From Vibrio sp. CAU 1672 (GTDB lineage: Bacteria > Pseudomonadota > Gammaproteobacteria > Enterobacterales > Vibrionaceae), in NCBI RefSeq assembly GCF_029223195.1, contig NZ_JARHUF010000011.1, forward strand, positions 62,001-126,000: a stretch of 64,000 nt of DNA, written 5' to 3'. Shown here piece after piece: positions 49,071-58,333 of this stretch (positions are counted from its first letter, which is position 1; every line of letters starts with the position of its first letter). The notes beneath the pieces are model-generated. The model worked only from the letters and a program-made list of their open reading frames with translations, made no database searches and was not told where the DNA came from. A program made the translations under genes and the position numbers.

Positions 49071-50084
49071 ATGGAACTCTTGTGTCCTGCGGGTAACTTA
49101 CCTGCACTAAAAACCGCCATCGACTGCGGTGCAGACGCGGTTTACATCGGCTTCAAAGACGATACCAACGCCCGTCACTTTGCTGGTCTGAACTTTAATG
49201 GTAAAAAGTTAGAAAAAGCTGTGCAGTATGTGCATGAGCGCAATAAAAAGATCCACGTCGCACTCAATACGTTCGCCCACCCCAATGGTTTTGAACGCTG
49301 GACTAACGCGGTCGACAATGCAGCAGCACTTGGGGTGGACGCCCTGATCGTCGCAGACATTGCCGTACTTGAGTACGCCGCGCGCAAATACCCGGAACTT
49401 GAACTGCACCTTTCCGTGCAGGCCTCAGCAACTAACGTTGCGGCGATTGATTTCTACCAGCAGAACTTCAACGTTAAGCGCGTCGTCTTGCCACGTGTGC
49501 TTTCTATTCATCAGGTGAAACAGCTGTCACGTAACATCACCAGCGATGTTGAACTGGAAGTGTTTGCCTTCGGTAGCTTATGCATCATGTCAGAAGGCCG
49601 CTGTTACCTGTCATCTTATATGACGGGTGAATCACCTAATACAGTCGGGGCGTGTTCACCGGCCAAATACGTCCGCTGGCAAGAAACGGAACGGGGCCTG
49701 GAGTCTCGCCTGAATAACATCCTGATTGATCGCTACAGTGCTGGTGAAAACGCCGGCTACCCGACTTTGTGTAAAGGCCGTTTTGAAGCTGAAATTGCCG
49801 GCGAGAAAAAATGCTACCATGCCCTGGAAGAGCCAACCAGTCTGAATACCCTTTCAATGCTGCCAGAGCTGTTTGCGGCCAACGTCGCTTCGGTCAAAAT
49901 CGAAGGCCGACAACGCAGTCCGGCCTATGTCGAACAAGTCACACGCGCCTGGCGCGCTGCGATTGATCGCTACCAGGCCAATCCGGAAGGTTACCAAGTT
50001 GAAGCGGCCTGGAATACCGCACTGGCGAACGTTTCAGAAGGGACACAAACCACCCTGGGCGCTTACCATCGTAAATGGCAATAA
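49071..50084 (+). CDS. ubiU: UbiU (YhbU), U32 peptidase-family Fe-S protein
   Basis: Partner of UbiV in oxygen-independent hydroxylation of ubiquinone precursors. 337 residues starting at 49071 (MELLCPAGN). Cys171, Cys178, Cys195 and Cys234 match the four cysteines that hold the 4Fe-4S cluster in E. coli UbiU. It belongs to the U32 family but acts with prephenate as oxygen donor, not as a protease. UbiV follows after 9 bp. Confidence 0.9.
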   Translation: MELLCPAGNLPALKTAIDCGADAVYIGFKDDTNARHFAGLNFNGKKLEKAVQYVHERNKKIHVALNTFAHPNGFERWTNAVDNAAALGVDALIVADIAVLEYAARKYPELELHLSVQASATNVAAIDFYQQNFNVKRVVLPRVLSIHQVKQLSRNITSDVELEVFAFGSLCIMSEGRCYLSSYMTGESPNTVGACSPAKYVRWQETERGLESRLNNILIDRYSAGENAGYPTLCKGRFEAEIAGEKKCYHALEEPTSLNTLSMLPELFAANVASVKIEGRQRSPAYVEQVTRAWRAAIDRYQANPEGYQVEAAWNTALANVSEGTQTTLGAYHRKWQ

Positions 50085-50093
50085 GAGGTTAAG

Positions 50094-50984
50094 ATGGATA
50101 ATTCAATGAAATACGCACTTGGCCCATTGCTTTACTTTTGGCCCAAGCAAGATATCGAAGCCTTCTACCAACAAGCGAAAGCAAGTTCGGCAGACATCAT
50201 CTATCTGGGTGAGACGGTATGTTCCAAGCGCCGCGAAATGAAGCCTGCCCACTGGTTTGAGATAGCAAAAGAACTGTCCGCTGCGGGCAAGCAGGTGGTG
50301 CTTTCGACCATGGCCCTGTTGGAGGCTCCCAGTGAAATCAACGTGATGAAGAAATACATCGACAACGGTGATTTTGCGATTGAAGCCAACGATGTGTCTG
50401 CCATTCAACTGGCGGCGCAAAATAAGGTGCCATTCGTGGTCGGCCCGGCGGTCAACACATATAACGCGCACACACTGAACCTGTTCCTGAAACAGGGCAT
50501 GATCCGTTGGTGTATGCCGGTGGAACTGTCTCGCGAGTGGTTAAATAACACCCTGGTTCAGTGTGATGAACTGGGTATCCGCAACAAGTTTGAAGTAGAA
50601 GTGTTCAGCCATGGTTACCTGCCGCTGGCTTACTCGGCACGTTGCTTCACGGCTCGCGCAGAAAACCGCGCCAAAGACGATTGTGAAACCTGCTGCATCA
50701 AGTACCCGACCGGTATTCAGGTGAGTAGTCAGGAAGGCCAGGAAGTGTTTAACCTTAACGGTATCCAGACTCAGTCGGGCTATTGTTACAGTCTGCTCAA
50801 CGACCTGCCGAGTATGCAAGGCCTGGTCGATGTGGTACGTCTGAGCCCGCTCGGCCTTAGCACATTTTCTGAGCTGTCTCGTTTCCGTGCCAACGAGACA
50901 GGCAGCAACCCTGAGAAGCTGCAGCATCGCCAATGCAACGGCTACTGGCACCAACTGGCTGGTTTAGACGTTAAGAATCTATAG
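50094..50984 (+). CDS. ubiV: UbiV (YhbV), U32 peptidase-family Fe-S protein
   Basis: Second subunit of the UbiUV complex, 296 residues. Cysteines at 43, 184, 197 and 200/201 fit the 4Fe-4S ligands of E. coli UbiV (39, 180, 193, 197). Start at 50094 with AGAGG five bases upstream. Cotranscribed with ubiU; bidirectional terminator follows. Confidence 0.9.
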   Translation: MDNSMKYALGPLLYFWPKQDIEAFYQQAKASSADIIYLGETVCSKRREMKPAHWFEIAKELSAAGKQVVLSTMALLEAPSEINVMKKYIDNGDFAIEANDVSAIQLAAQNKVPFVVGPAVNTYNAHTLNLFLKQGMIRWCMPVELSREWLNNTLVQCDELGIRNKFEVEVFSHGYLPLAYSARCFTARAENRAKDDCETCCIKYPTGIQVSSQEGQEVFNLNGIQTQSGYCYSLLNDLPSMQGLVDVVRLSPLGLSTFSELSRFRANETGSNPEKLQHRQCNGYWHQLAGLDVKNL

Positions 50985-50993
50985 TTCTGCACG

Positions 50994-51028
50994 GCAAAAA
51001 AAGCGAGGTTACCCCTCGCTTTTTTGCC
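50994..51028. terminator. Bidirectional terminator between ubiV and the MATE gene
   Basis: GGCAAAAAAAGCGAGG, loop, CCTCGCTTTTTTGCC, with A tract and T tract on the two sides. Confidence 0.9.
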
Positions 51029-51038
51029 TTTTATACCA

Positions 51039-52385
51039 TTAAGAAACCTGTGCAACTGACTCAAGTGTACTTTGACTACTCAGCTTCCTGATGTCACGCC
51101 ATAACATACTCATCACCACCACACTCAGGGCAATATTGGATAACGGGTACGCAATCCAGATACCGGTTACGCCGAATAGTTTGGGCAGAATAAACAGGAA
51201 AGGCAACTGGATCACCATATTGCCAATAGTGACAAACATCGCTTTGCTGCCTTTGTTGACCGATTGATAGTAGGCCGCCGTCACCACCAGGAAGCCATCC
51301 AGGAACAAAGCAAACATGTGCAGACGAATGCCTGTGACCGTACTGTCGATAAGTAGCTGATCCGCATTGTTAAACACCGAGACAAACTCATATGGAAACA
51401 GGTTCATTAAGATAACGAACGCCACCCCGCCGAGTATCGATGTGCCCATCGCTATGTTCAATAATTTGCGAATATTGCCCGGGTTACGAGCACCGTGGTT
51501 ATAACTCACCAGCGGCTGCATACCATTGGCAATGCCTTCGGCAATCAGATAATAAACCGTCACAATATAGCCCAGAATAGCGTAAGCACCGATCAGTAAC
51601 GCACTGCCATATTGGGCAAACAGGCTGTTGTGCAGCGCCACCATCATCGCCCCATAGGCATACATAAAGAAGCTTGAGGTGCCGATCATGATGATTTTAG
51701 GTACCGCATCAAGCTGGAGTTTAAAATCCCTCACCGTCAGCCGTAACTGCGCTCTGGCACTAAAGAAATAGCCAACACCCAGGATGGTTACCACCATCTG
51801 CGACAATGCCGTCGCGATCGCGGCACCGGTCAATTCCCAGTTCAACCAGGCGATAAAGATATAATCCAGCACAATGTTGATTATCGCCCCGAGAACCATA
51901 AGCAAAGTGGCCAAGTTAGGGCTGTTGTCATTGCGCAAAAGAAACGGCACCGCTATCGAGCCAAGAGAAAACATACATGCGCCGATAAGAATGTGCAGAT
52001 ACTGCAGACCAAGCTCATACACACGCCCCTCTGCGCCCTGCCAGCGAATAAAATCATCTGCATAGACAAACAGCGTGGTGGCTACGAAAGGTATCAAGAC
52101 CACCAGCAGCAACAAGCCGGTCGAAAGAATGCGCTTCGCGCCCTGGCTGTCTTGCTCCCCCTGCCGGATCGAGACCAGGGCACCGGTACCGACCCCCACC
52201 ATCATGCCAATCCCAAGTATCGAGCCAATGACCGGCCAGGCCACGTTGATCCCAGCTAAGCCATCCGCACCGACATATCTACCGATAAAAATGCCATCGA
52301 CAACTTGATACAAGCCGTTGACCAACATTGCCGCAACAGTTGGAATCGTATATTTCCAAAACTGTTTATAAACTGAGTTTTGCAT
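51039..52385 (-). CDS. MATE-family multidrug exporter
   Basis: Multi-helix efflux protein of 448 residues, 12 membrane helices in two repeated halves, typical of the DinF/YeeO-like MATE branch; the C-terminal half begins around residue 245. Start at 52385, with GGAGG directly upstream. It is 53 bp downstream of the marR gene and preceded by a palindromic operator, so it is probably controlled by that MarR protein. Substrates unknown. Confidence 0.88.
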   Translation of the reverse strand: MQNSVYKQFWKYTIPTVAAMLVNGLYQVVDGIFIGRYVGADGLAGINVAWPVIGSILGIGMMVGVGTGALVSIRQGEQDSQGAKRILSTGLLLLVVLIPFVATTLFVYADDFIRWQGAEGRVYELGLQYLHILIGACMFSLGSIAVPFLLRNDNSPNLATLLMVLGAIINIVLDYIFIAWLNWELTGAAIATALSQMVVTILGVGYFFSARAQLRLTVRDFKLQLDAVPKIIMIGTSSFFMYAYGAMMVALHNSLFAQYGSALLIGAYAILGYIVTVYYLIAEGIANGMQPLVSYNHGARNPGNIRKLLNIAMGTSILGGVAFVILMNLFPYEFVSVFNNADQLLIDSTVTGIRLHMFALFLDGFLVVTAAYYQSVNKGSKAMFVTIGNMVIQLPFLFILPKLFGVTGIWIAYPLSNIALSVVVMSMLWRDIRKLSSQSTLESVAQVS

Positions 52386-52396
52386 ACCCCCTCCAG

Positions 52397-52415
52397 TAGT
52401 TAGCAAGGCTAACTA
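52397..52415. promoter_or_regulatory. MarR operator before the MATE gene
   Basis: TAGTTAGC-AAG-GCTAACTA, a perfect 8-bp inverted repeat, starts 12 bp upstream of the MATE ATG. The same motif lies before the marR gene. Confidence 0.75.
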
Positions 52416-52438
52416 AATGGTTAAAAATATATTCTGGT

Positions 52439-52855
52439 TTAATCTTTCACTAATACTTTTTTCAACAGCGCCTGCAGTTGCTGCGCTTCATCGCCGGTTA
52501 ACTTTTGTTTCATTTGCTCAGCAATGTCTTTGAACACCTCTTGCTCCAGAGACATTTCCTGAATGACCCGTTCCGTTAAAAGTACCCGTTTTGAGCGCGC
52601 ATCTTCATAACACGCGATACGTTTCACCAGTCCTTTTTTCTCCAAACGTACCACCATATTAGAAGCTGATGGCTTAGTTACCTTTAGCTCTTCGGCCAGA
52701 TCAGTGATCCGTACTCCCTGTGGGTACAGCTGAATAACACGTAAATAGTCAAACTCATTGAAGCTAAGATGTGCGAGCGGATCTTGTTTGGCATACACAC
52801 GCCAGGCTTTGGCACAAAAGCGTTCAAGTTCAATCAGACACCCCTCTAAAGCCAT
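52439..52855 (-). CDS. MarR-family repressor
   Basis: Winged-helix regulator of 138 residues. The DNA-binding part includes VRITDLAEELKVTKPSASNMVVRLEKKGLVKR (residues about 50-80) and the wing CYEDARSKRVLLTE. The start at 52855 is chosen because GGAG lies nine bases before it and because the first ATG of the longer frame (52885) lies inside the operator palindrome. It is upstream of the MATE gene and both share an operator motif. Confidence 0.88.
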   Translation of the reverse strand: MALEGCLIELERFCAKAWRVYAKQDPLAHLSFNEFDYLRVIQLYPQGVRITDLAEELKVTKPSASNMVVRLEKKGLVKRIACYEDARSKRVLLTERVIQEMSLEQEVFKDIAEQMKQKLTGDEAQQLQALLKKVLVKD

Positions 52856-52874
52856 ACCCCATTTCTCCCGGCAT

Positions 52875-52895
52875 TTAGTTAACATTGCTAACTAA
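52875..52895. promoter_or_regulatory. MarR operator before its own gene
   Basis: TTAGTTAAC-ATT-GCTAACTAA, 8 of 9 arm positions pair and the motif matches the one at 52397. It is 20 bp before the start codon, consistent with autorepression. Confidence 0.75.
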
Positions 52896-52925
52896 TTTAA
52901 TCTAATCGTTTACTGTTAGGCAAGT

Positions 52926-52950
52926 AAAAAAAAACCGCTCATCTGAGCGG
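52926..52950 (-). terminator. nlpI terminator
   Basis: On the minus strand: CCGCTCA-GA-TGAGCGG followed by nine T. Ends about 10 bases after the nlpI stop. Confidence 0.9.
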
Positions 52951-52960
52951 CCGGTAACGG

Positions 52961-53875
52961 TTATTTTGCGGAGTGCTCTGCTTTCAGCTGTGCCAGCTTC
53001 TCTTGCTGAAGTTGATCAAAAATATTCGCCAGCTCGATAAACGCATAGCGGTGCTCGACATACTCATAAACATTGAAGGACAAGGCCAGCTTGTAAAGCG
53101 AAAAGGCTTCGGCAATATTTCCTTCCAAGTGATGGCGTTTCGCCAGATAGAAATAGGTTTCGGTTAAACGCTCGGCCAGACGGTGGTTTTCCCGGGTGCC
53201 ATCGACAATCGCTTTCAGTGCCGCCTCATCCGACACATCTCGCAGCATAATGGCAACCAGCACCCAGCCCCACGCCTCACTGCGCGACTGTTGATATCGC
53301 TCGAGCATGTTCGCTTTCGCTTGCAGGGGATCTTGCTCCGCTTCAATAATATACAGCCACAGTACCCGGAACGGGTCGGTTGGGTCTTCACTATAATGCT
53401 TGGTCATATCTTCCAGCGCCAGCTCAATACGGCCACCATAGTAGAGTGCGATGGCACGGTTACGCTCGGCATACGAGTTATCCGGATCCAGCTCTAATGT
53501 TGAGTCGAACGCTTCGTAGGCCGCGTCATACTCTGCCGCCTGAGTGAAATACACCCCAAGCAAGTTAAAGATATCCGGTTGCGCCGGGTTCAGTTGCAGT
53601 GACTGGTTGTAATCCAAACGCGCAAGGTCCCGCAGCCCGACACTGTCAAAGTAGTTACCACGTTCATAATGCATTTTCGCGCGGACATCAGTGCTCAAGT
53701 CAGGGCGCTGCAGCAGTTGCGAAAGCCGGGCAATCTGTACCTCTTGCTGCACACTAGGCTGCAATGGTACTGCCATTGGCGGGTACAACCACTGCTTCTC
53801 GGATTGGTTAGACGTGTTTACGCACCCTGTCAAAGCGACAGCAATACACAAACTTGCGGTTTGAAACCATTTCAC
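52961..53875 (-). CDS. nlpI: Lipoprotein NlpI
   Basis: Outer-membrane lipoprotein of 304 residues with a signal peptide ending in the lipobox LTGC (Cys 17) and tetratricopeptide repeats from about residue 70. E. coli NlpI (294 residues) scaffolds peptidoglycan hydrolases. The start is taken as GTG at 53875 (VKWFQTASL), with AGGAG ten bases before; the ATG at 53965 gives a longer, unlikely N-terminus. Next to pnp as in E. coli. Confidence 0.9.
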   Translation of the reverse strand: MKWFQTASLCIAVALTGCVNTSNQSEKQWLYPPMAVPLQPSVQQEVQIARLSQLLQRPDLSTDVRAKMHYERGNYFDSVGLRDLARLDYNQSLQLNPAQPDIFNLLGVYFTQAAEYDAAYEAFDSTLELDPDNSYAERNRAIALYYGGRIELALEDMTKHYSEDPTDPFRVLWLYIIEAEQDPLQAKANMLERYQQSRSEAWGWVLVAIMLRDVSDEAALKAIVDGTRENHRLAERLTETYFYLAKRHHLEGNIAEAFSLYKLALSFNVYEYVEHRYAFIELANIFDQLQQEKLAQLKAEHSAK

Positions 53876-53963
53876 TAATTGATACTCCTGTGTGGACCGC
53901 TTTGGCCCGAAATTCTTACCTAACGTTGTCCTATAACATAGACGAACACGGTTTGAACAGGTC

Positions 53964-53990
53964 AAAAAAAGGGAGCGAAAACGCTCCCCT
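53964..53990 (-). terminator. pnp terminator
   Basis: On the minus strand: GGGAGCG-TTTT-CGCTCCCTTTTTTT. Terminates the pnp transcript before nlpI. Confidence 0.88.
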
Positions 53991-54049
53991 TTATAGCACG
54001 CTTTCAGTCTGTTTCGCTAATAAAAGACTGAAACCCTTCTCAAGCTGGC

Positions 54050-56176
54050 TTATTCAGCCGCTGGCTCTTGAGAAGCTGGCTCTTCTGCCTTTTCTACCGC
54101 TTCTTTCATGCTCAGACGTACACGGCCCTGGCGATCAATCTCAAGTACTTTAACCTGAACTTCTTGACCTTCAGTCAGGTAATCAGACACTTTTTCTACA
54201 CGCTTCTCAGCAATTTGAGAAATGTGAACCAGACCGTCTTTACCTGGCAATACCGTTACGAAGGCACCGAAATCAGCAAGACGAGCAACTTTACCAGTGT
54301 AAATCTTACCGACTTCCACTTCTGCAGTGATCGCTTCAATGCGTGCAATCGCATCTTTCGCTTGGTCGCCGTCGGTCGCGGCGATCTTGATCGTACCGTC
54401 GTCTTCGATCTCGATGGTCGTACCGGTTTCTTCCGTTAGCTGACGAATTACCGCACCACCTTTACCAATCACGTCTTTGATCTTATCTGCGCTGATCTTC
54501 ATGGTATGAATACGTGGCGCAAATTCAGAGATCTCTTCACGAGCACCTGAAATCGCCTGGTCCATTACAGATAGGATGTGTTTACGTGCGCCTTGTGCCT
54601 GGTTAAGCGCAATTTGCATGATCTCTTTGGTGATACCTTCGATCTTGATGTCCATCTGAAGTGCGGTGATACCATCGTTAGTACCCGCCACTTTAAAGTC
54701 CATATCACCCAGGTGGTCTTCGTCACCCAGGATGTCAGAAAGAACCACGAAATCATCGCCTTCTTTAACAAGACCCATTGCGATACCCGCAACAGAAGCC
54801 TTGATTGGCACACCTGCATCCATAAGAGCAAGAGAAGTACCACATACAGAAGCCATTGATGAAGAACCGTTAGATTCCGTGATTTCTGATACCACACGTA
54901 CTGTGTATGGGAACTCATCTACTGATGGCATTACAGCGGCAATACCGCGCTTCGCCAATTTACCGTGGCCGATTTCACGACGCTTAGGTGAACCAACAAA
55001 GCCTGTTTCGCCCACACAGTATGGAGGGAAGTTGTAGTGCAGCAGGAAGTGATCTTTACGCTCGCCTGTCAGCTCATCAATGATTTGAGCATCACGTTGT
55101 GTGCCCAGCGTTGCTGTAACCAATGCCTGAGTTTCACCACGAGTGAATAGAGCGCTGCCGTGGGTACGTGGCAGAACGCCAGTGCGTACGTCTAGTGCAC
55201 GCACCATGTCTTTCTCACGACCGTCGATACGTGGGTTACCAGCGATAATACGGCTACGTACCACGTTCTTCTCCAGGGAACCAAGCATCTTCTTGATTTC
55301 CATTTCGTCTTGTTCTTCGTCTTCAGCCAGGATCGCTTCAACAACGTCAGACTTAATCGCACCAACCTGCTCGTAACGCGCCATCTTTTCAGTGATTTGG
55401 TACGCTTCAGTCAGGCGAGCTTCAGCAAGAAGGGCAATTTTTTCTTTCAGCTCAGCGTTAACTGCTGGCGCTTCCCATTCCCACGCTGGTGTCGCTACTT
55501 CAGCAGCAAATTCGTTGATTGCAGAAATAGCTACTTGCTGTTGATCGTGACCGTACACAACCGCTGCCAGCATTTCTTCTTCAGTCAGGTTGTCAGCTTC
55601 AGACTCAACCATCAGTACCGCAGATTCCGTACCCGCTACCACAAGATCAAGCTTAGACGTTTCTAGCTCAGTGTTGCTTGGGTTAAGAACCAGTTGGCCA
55701 TCGATGTGACCCACACGTGCTGCACCGATTGGGCCATTGAACGGAATACCAGAGATAGCAAGTGCTGCAGAGGTACCAATCATAGTTGGGATATCTGGCT
55801 GAACATTTGGGTTTACCGATACTACAGTTGCAATCACCTGAACTTCGTTGTTGAAGCCATCAGGGAATAGCGGACGGATAGGACGGTCGATCAGACGTGC
55901 AGTCAGTGTTTCACCTTCAGAAGGGCGACCTTCACGCTTGAAGAAGCCACCAGGGATTTTACCTGCAGCGTAAGTACGCTCTTGGTAGTTTACCGTTAGC
56001 GGGAAGAAATCCTGACCAGGAACCGCTTCTTTTTTACCTACCACTGAAACAAATACCGCAGTGTCATCCATAGTGACCATCACGGCTGCCGTCGCTTGAC
56101 GAGCAATAACGCCAGTTTCTAGGGTAACCGTGTGGTTGCCGTACTGGAACGTTTTAACAACTGGTTTTTCGAACAT
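54050..56176 (-). CDS. pnp: Polyribonucleotide nucleotidyltransferase (PNPase)
   Basis: Trimeric 3'-5' phosphorolytic exoribonuclease of 708 residues, core of the RNA degradosome. Two RNase PH domains (about 10-140 and 320-470), the helical linker, KH domain (about 550-615; [15 protein letters not shown]) and S1 domain (about 622-690). Ends in an acidic Glu/Ala tail. Start ATG 56176 with AAGGA seven bases upstream. The leader contains the RNase III hairpin used for autoregulation. Confidence 0.97.
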   Translation of the reverse strand: MFEKPVVKTFQYGNHTVTLETGVIARQATAAVMVTMDDTAVFVSVVGKKEAVPGQDFFPLTVNYQERTYAAGKIPGGFFKREGRPSEGETLTARLIDRPIRPLFPDGFNNEVQVIATVVSVNPNVQPDIPTMIGTSAALAISGIPFNGPIGAARVGHIDGQLVLNPSNTELETSKLDLVVAGTESAVLMVESEADNLTEEEMLAAVVYGHDQQQVAISAINEFAAEVATPAWEWEAPAVNAELKEKIALLAEARLTEAYQITEKMARYEQVGAIKSDVVEAILAEDEEQDEMEIKKMLGSLEKNVVRSRIIAGNPRIDGREKDMVRALDVRTGVLPRTHGSALFTRGETQALVTATLGTQRDAQIIDELTGERKDHFLLHYNFPPYCVGETGFVGSPKRREIGHGKLAKRGIAAVMPSVDEFPYTVRVVSEITESNGSSSMASVCGTSLALMDAGVPIKASVAGIAMGLVKEGDDFVVLSDILGDEDHLGDMDFKVAGTNDGITALQMDIKIEGITKEIMQIALNQAQGARKHILSVMDQAISGAREEISEFAPRIHTMKISADKIKDVIGKGGAVIRQLTEETGTTIEIEDDGTIKIAATDGDQAKDAIARIEAITAEVEVGKIYTGKVARLADFGAFVTVLPGKDGLVHISQIAEKRVEKVSDYLTEGQEVQVKVLEIDRQGRVRLSMKEAVEKAEEPASQEPAAE

Positions 56177-56225
56177 TTTTTTTCCTTGCTCTAAGGGTTA
56201 CTTAGATAGTTTGATTAAGACTCAG

Positions 56226-56339
56226 AGCATTACTGAAAAAAGAATCTAGAGTTTAGTTCCAAGCGCCCGGCAGCAAAGCGTGCCACAAGAAGCTGGGAAC
56301 TAAATTCTATGATCTTCTTTCTGATTGAATTGTAATGCT
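56226..56339 (-). promoter_or_regulatory. pnp leader hairpin (RNase III site)
   Basis: Long imperfect stem-loop: AGCATTAC/GTAATGCT at the base and TTTAGTTCC/GGAACTAAA near the tip, with irregular pairs between. It occupies the 5' leader of pnp, matching the hairpin cleaved by RNase III in E. coli pnp autoregulation. Confidence 0.7.
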
Positions 56340-56378
56340 AAGAGCTGTGGTGAAATCTCATTGAGAGACGCCGTGCGT

Positions 56379-56384
56379 AGTATA
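56379..56384 (-). promoter_or_regulatory. pnp promoter -10
   Basis: On the minus strand TATACT with a weak TTAGCC 18 bases upstream. Start near 56372, just before the leader hairpin. Confidence 0.5.
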
Positions 56385-56418
56385 ACGGCTTAAAGAGGAT
56401 TTGGCTAAATTTAGCTAA

Positions 56419-56446
56419 CAAAAAAGGGGCTAACGCCCCTTTTTTA
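56419..56446 (-). terminator. rpsO terminator
   Basis: On the minus strand: AAAAAAGGGGC-GTTA-GCCCCTTTTTT. In E. coli this region also separates rpsO and pnp, with partial read-through. Confidence 0.9.
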
Positions 56447-56472
56447 AACAAACTGTGCTATGCAGTCACTGA

Positions 56473-56742
56473 TTAGCGACGTAGGCCTAGACGTTTGATT
56501 AGGTCTTGGTAGCGAGCTAGATTTTTACCTTTTAGGTAATCTAGAAGCTTACGACGACGAGAAACCATGCGTAGCAGACCACGACGGCTGTGGTGATCGC
56601 CTTTGTGCGCTTTGAAGTGACCTTGTAGGTGGTTGATAGAAGCAGTCAGTAGAGCTACTTGTACTTCTGGTGAACCAGTGTCGCCTTCACCTTGTGCGTA
56701 TTCTGCAACGATTGCTGCTTTAGTTTCTGCATTCAGAGACAT
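56473..56742 (-). CDS. rpsO: Ribosomal protein S15
   Basis: Small-subunit protein of 89 residues, the usual length, with the S15 signature region [20 protein letters not shown]. It binds 16S rRNA and in E. coli represses its own translation. Own promoter in the truB-rpsO gap. Confidence 0.97.
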   Translation of the reverse strand: MSLNAETKAAIVAEYAQGEGDTGSPEVQVALLTASINHLQGHFKAHKGDHHSRRGLLRMVSRRRKLLDYLKGKNLARYQDLIKRLGLRR

Positions 56743-56815
56743 AATTCTCTCCTAATAAGAGTAGGTTAATCGTTGTGCCAGCCAATCTCTGATTCAGCCG
56801 ACACGAGGAGCGCGA

Positions 56816-56844
56816 ATTATAGGGAAATTTCCCCAAGGGTGCAA
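56816..56844 (-). promoter_or_regulatory. rpsO promoter
   Basis: On the minus strand TTGCAC (56839-56844), 17-bp spacer, TATAAT (56816-56821), then a GC-rich discriminator TCGCGCTCC typical of ribosomal protein promoters. Confidence 0.8.
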
Positions 56845-56846
56845 TA

Positions 56847-56871
56847 CAAAAATACCGGCACTCGGGCCGAT
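56847..56871 (-). terminator. truB terminator
   Basis: On the minus strand ATCGGC, loop, GCCGGT, then ATTTTT. Ends the nusA-infB-rbfA-truB transcript before the rpsO promoter. Confidence 0.65.
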
Positions 56872-56893
56872 ATTAATATTAGTATGTTCAGGC

Positions 56894-57838
56894 TTAAGCT
56901 TCGTCGCGGAAAACGACCAGACGCTTAGGAGCAATTTTACCATCGTCGTTCATCTGCCCGACGCCAATAAACAATCGCTCTTCACCCATCGTCAGGCGAA
57001 CTTGCCCTTGCGTCGGTGCGCCAAATACCTGCACCGGCTGACCGTGTTGCACCATATCCGCTAAATCAGGGATCAGGTTTACTTCAGGCAAATCCTGGAC
57101 TGCAGTATCCATCGGCATCAGCAGCGGGTCGAGCAGTTCACGCGGGGCAATGTCTTCACGATGGGCCTGCTCAAGCAACTCATTCAGTTGCTCAAGCGTG
57201 ACCATTTTCTCATACGGGTATTTTGCCACCGCCGTGCGACGCAGCATGGTTACGTGCGCGCCACAGCCGAGCATTTCACCGAGATCATCAACGATAGTAC
57301 GGATGTAAGTGCCCTTAGAGCAATGGATTTCCATCTCGACTTCATCGCCCTCAAAGCGATGCAGTACGATCTCGTATACCGTGATCTTACGCGCTTCGCG
57401 CGGCACATCGATCCCTTGACGGGCGTACTCGTACAGAGGCTTGCCTTGGTACTTTAGCGCCGAAAACATTGATGGTACCTGATCAGATTCACCGCGGAAT
57501 TTGTCGATACACGCTTCAAGTTGTGCCAGATCCACGCTGACAGGGCGGGTTTCTACCACTTCCCCATCAGAGTCAGACGTATTGGTACGCTCACCCAGCT
57601 TGGCGATCACGCGGTAGCGCTTATCCGAATCAAGCAAAAACTGTGAGAACTTGGTCGCTTCACCCAAGCAGATAGGTAGCATTCCGGTCGCTAAGGGATC
57701 CAAAGCACCGGTGTGGCCCGCTTTCTCGGCAAAGTAAATACGTTTAACTTTTTGCAGGGCGTCGTTGGAAGAAATGCCGGTTGGCTTATCTAACAAAATC
57801 ACCCCGTTGACCGGACGACCTTTACGACGGCGTGCCAT
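56894..57838 (-). CDS. truB: tRNA pseudouridine-55 synthase TruB
   Basis: Makes pseudouridine 55 in the T loop of most tRNAs. 314 residues with the catalytic Asp in [14 protein letters not shown] (about 47) and a C-terminal PUA domain. Its ATG overlaps the rbfA stop by one base (TAATG), so the two are translationally coupled. Confidence 0.96.
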   Translation of the reverse strand: MARRRKGRPVNGVILLDKPTGISSNDALQKVKRIYFAEKAGHTGALDPLATGMLPICLGEATKFSQFLLDSDKRYRVIAKLGERTNTSDSDGEVVETRPVSVDLAQLEACIDKFRGESDQVPSMFSALKYQGKPLYEYARQGIDVPREARKITVYEIVLHRFEGDEVEMEIHCSKGTYIRTIVDDLGEMLGCGAHVTMLRRTAVAKYPYEKMVTLEQLNELLEQAHREDIAPRELLDPLLMPMDTAVQDLPEVNLIPDLADMVQHGQPVQVFGAPTQGQVRLTMGEERLFIGVGQMNDDGKIAPKRLVVFRDEA

Positions 57839-58233
57839 TATTCCTCATCCTCACGACCAGTATCTTTCTGCTTGCGCTTATCCTGGTTAACCACTTCCGT
57901 GACCAAGTTTGACATACGCATACCTTCAACCAGCGTATTGTCGTAGTAGAAGCGGACTTCTGGAGTCAGGCGCAGACGGATGCGTTTACCCAGCATCATA
58001 CGGATCGACACTTCGTGCTCACGTAATGCGGCTAAACAGGATTCAGGCGTTTGTTCACCGACACAAAGGAAAGTGACAAACACTTTGGCGTACGCGAGAT
58101 CTCGCGACACTTCCACATCAGAAATAGTCACCATACCTAAACGGGAGTCACGGACTTCACGCTGCAGGATCAAGGCCAGTTCTTTTTGCAGCTGTTGTGA
58201 AACACGCTGCGTGCGGCTAAATTCTTTTGACAT
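57838..58233 (-). CDS. rbfA: Ribosome-binding factor A
   Basis: Ribosome maturation and cold-shock factor of 131 residues with a KH-like fold ([20 protein letters not shown] is the typical core) acting on 30S precursors. Follows infB by 100 bp. Confidence 0.95.
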   Translation of the reverse strand: MSKEFSRTQRVSQQLQKELALILQREVRDSRLGMVTISDVEVSRDLAYAKVFVTFLCVGEQTPESCLAALREHEVSIRMMLGKRIRLRLTPEVRFYYDNTLVEGMRMSNLVTEVVNQDKRKQKDTGREDEE

Positions 58234-58256
58234 ATCTTATCTCTTACATAGAAAGA

Positions 58257-58285
58257 ATGGGGGGATGGTCAACCCAGCCCCCCAT
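58257..58285 (-). other. Intercistronic hairpin between infB and rbfA
   Basis: ATGGGGGG / CCCCCCAT with an inner TGG/CCA pair. No T tract follows on the minus strand, so it is more likely a processing or stability element. Confidence 0.45.
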
Positions 58286-58333
58286 GGCGTATTCAACAAC
58301 CTACCATTGCCAGCTACTGGCAATTTTAGTCAA

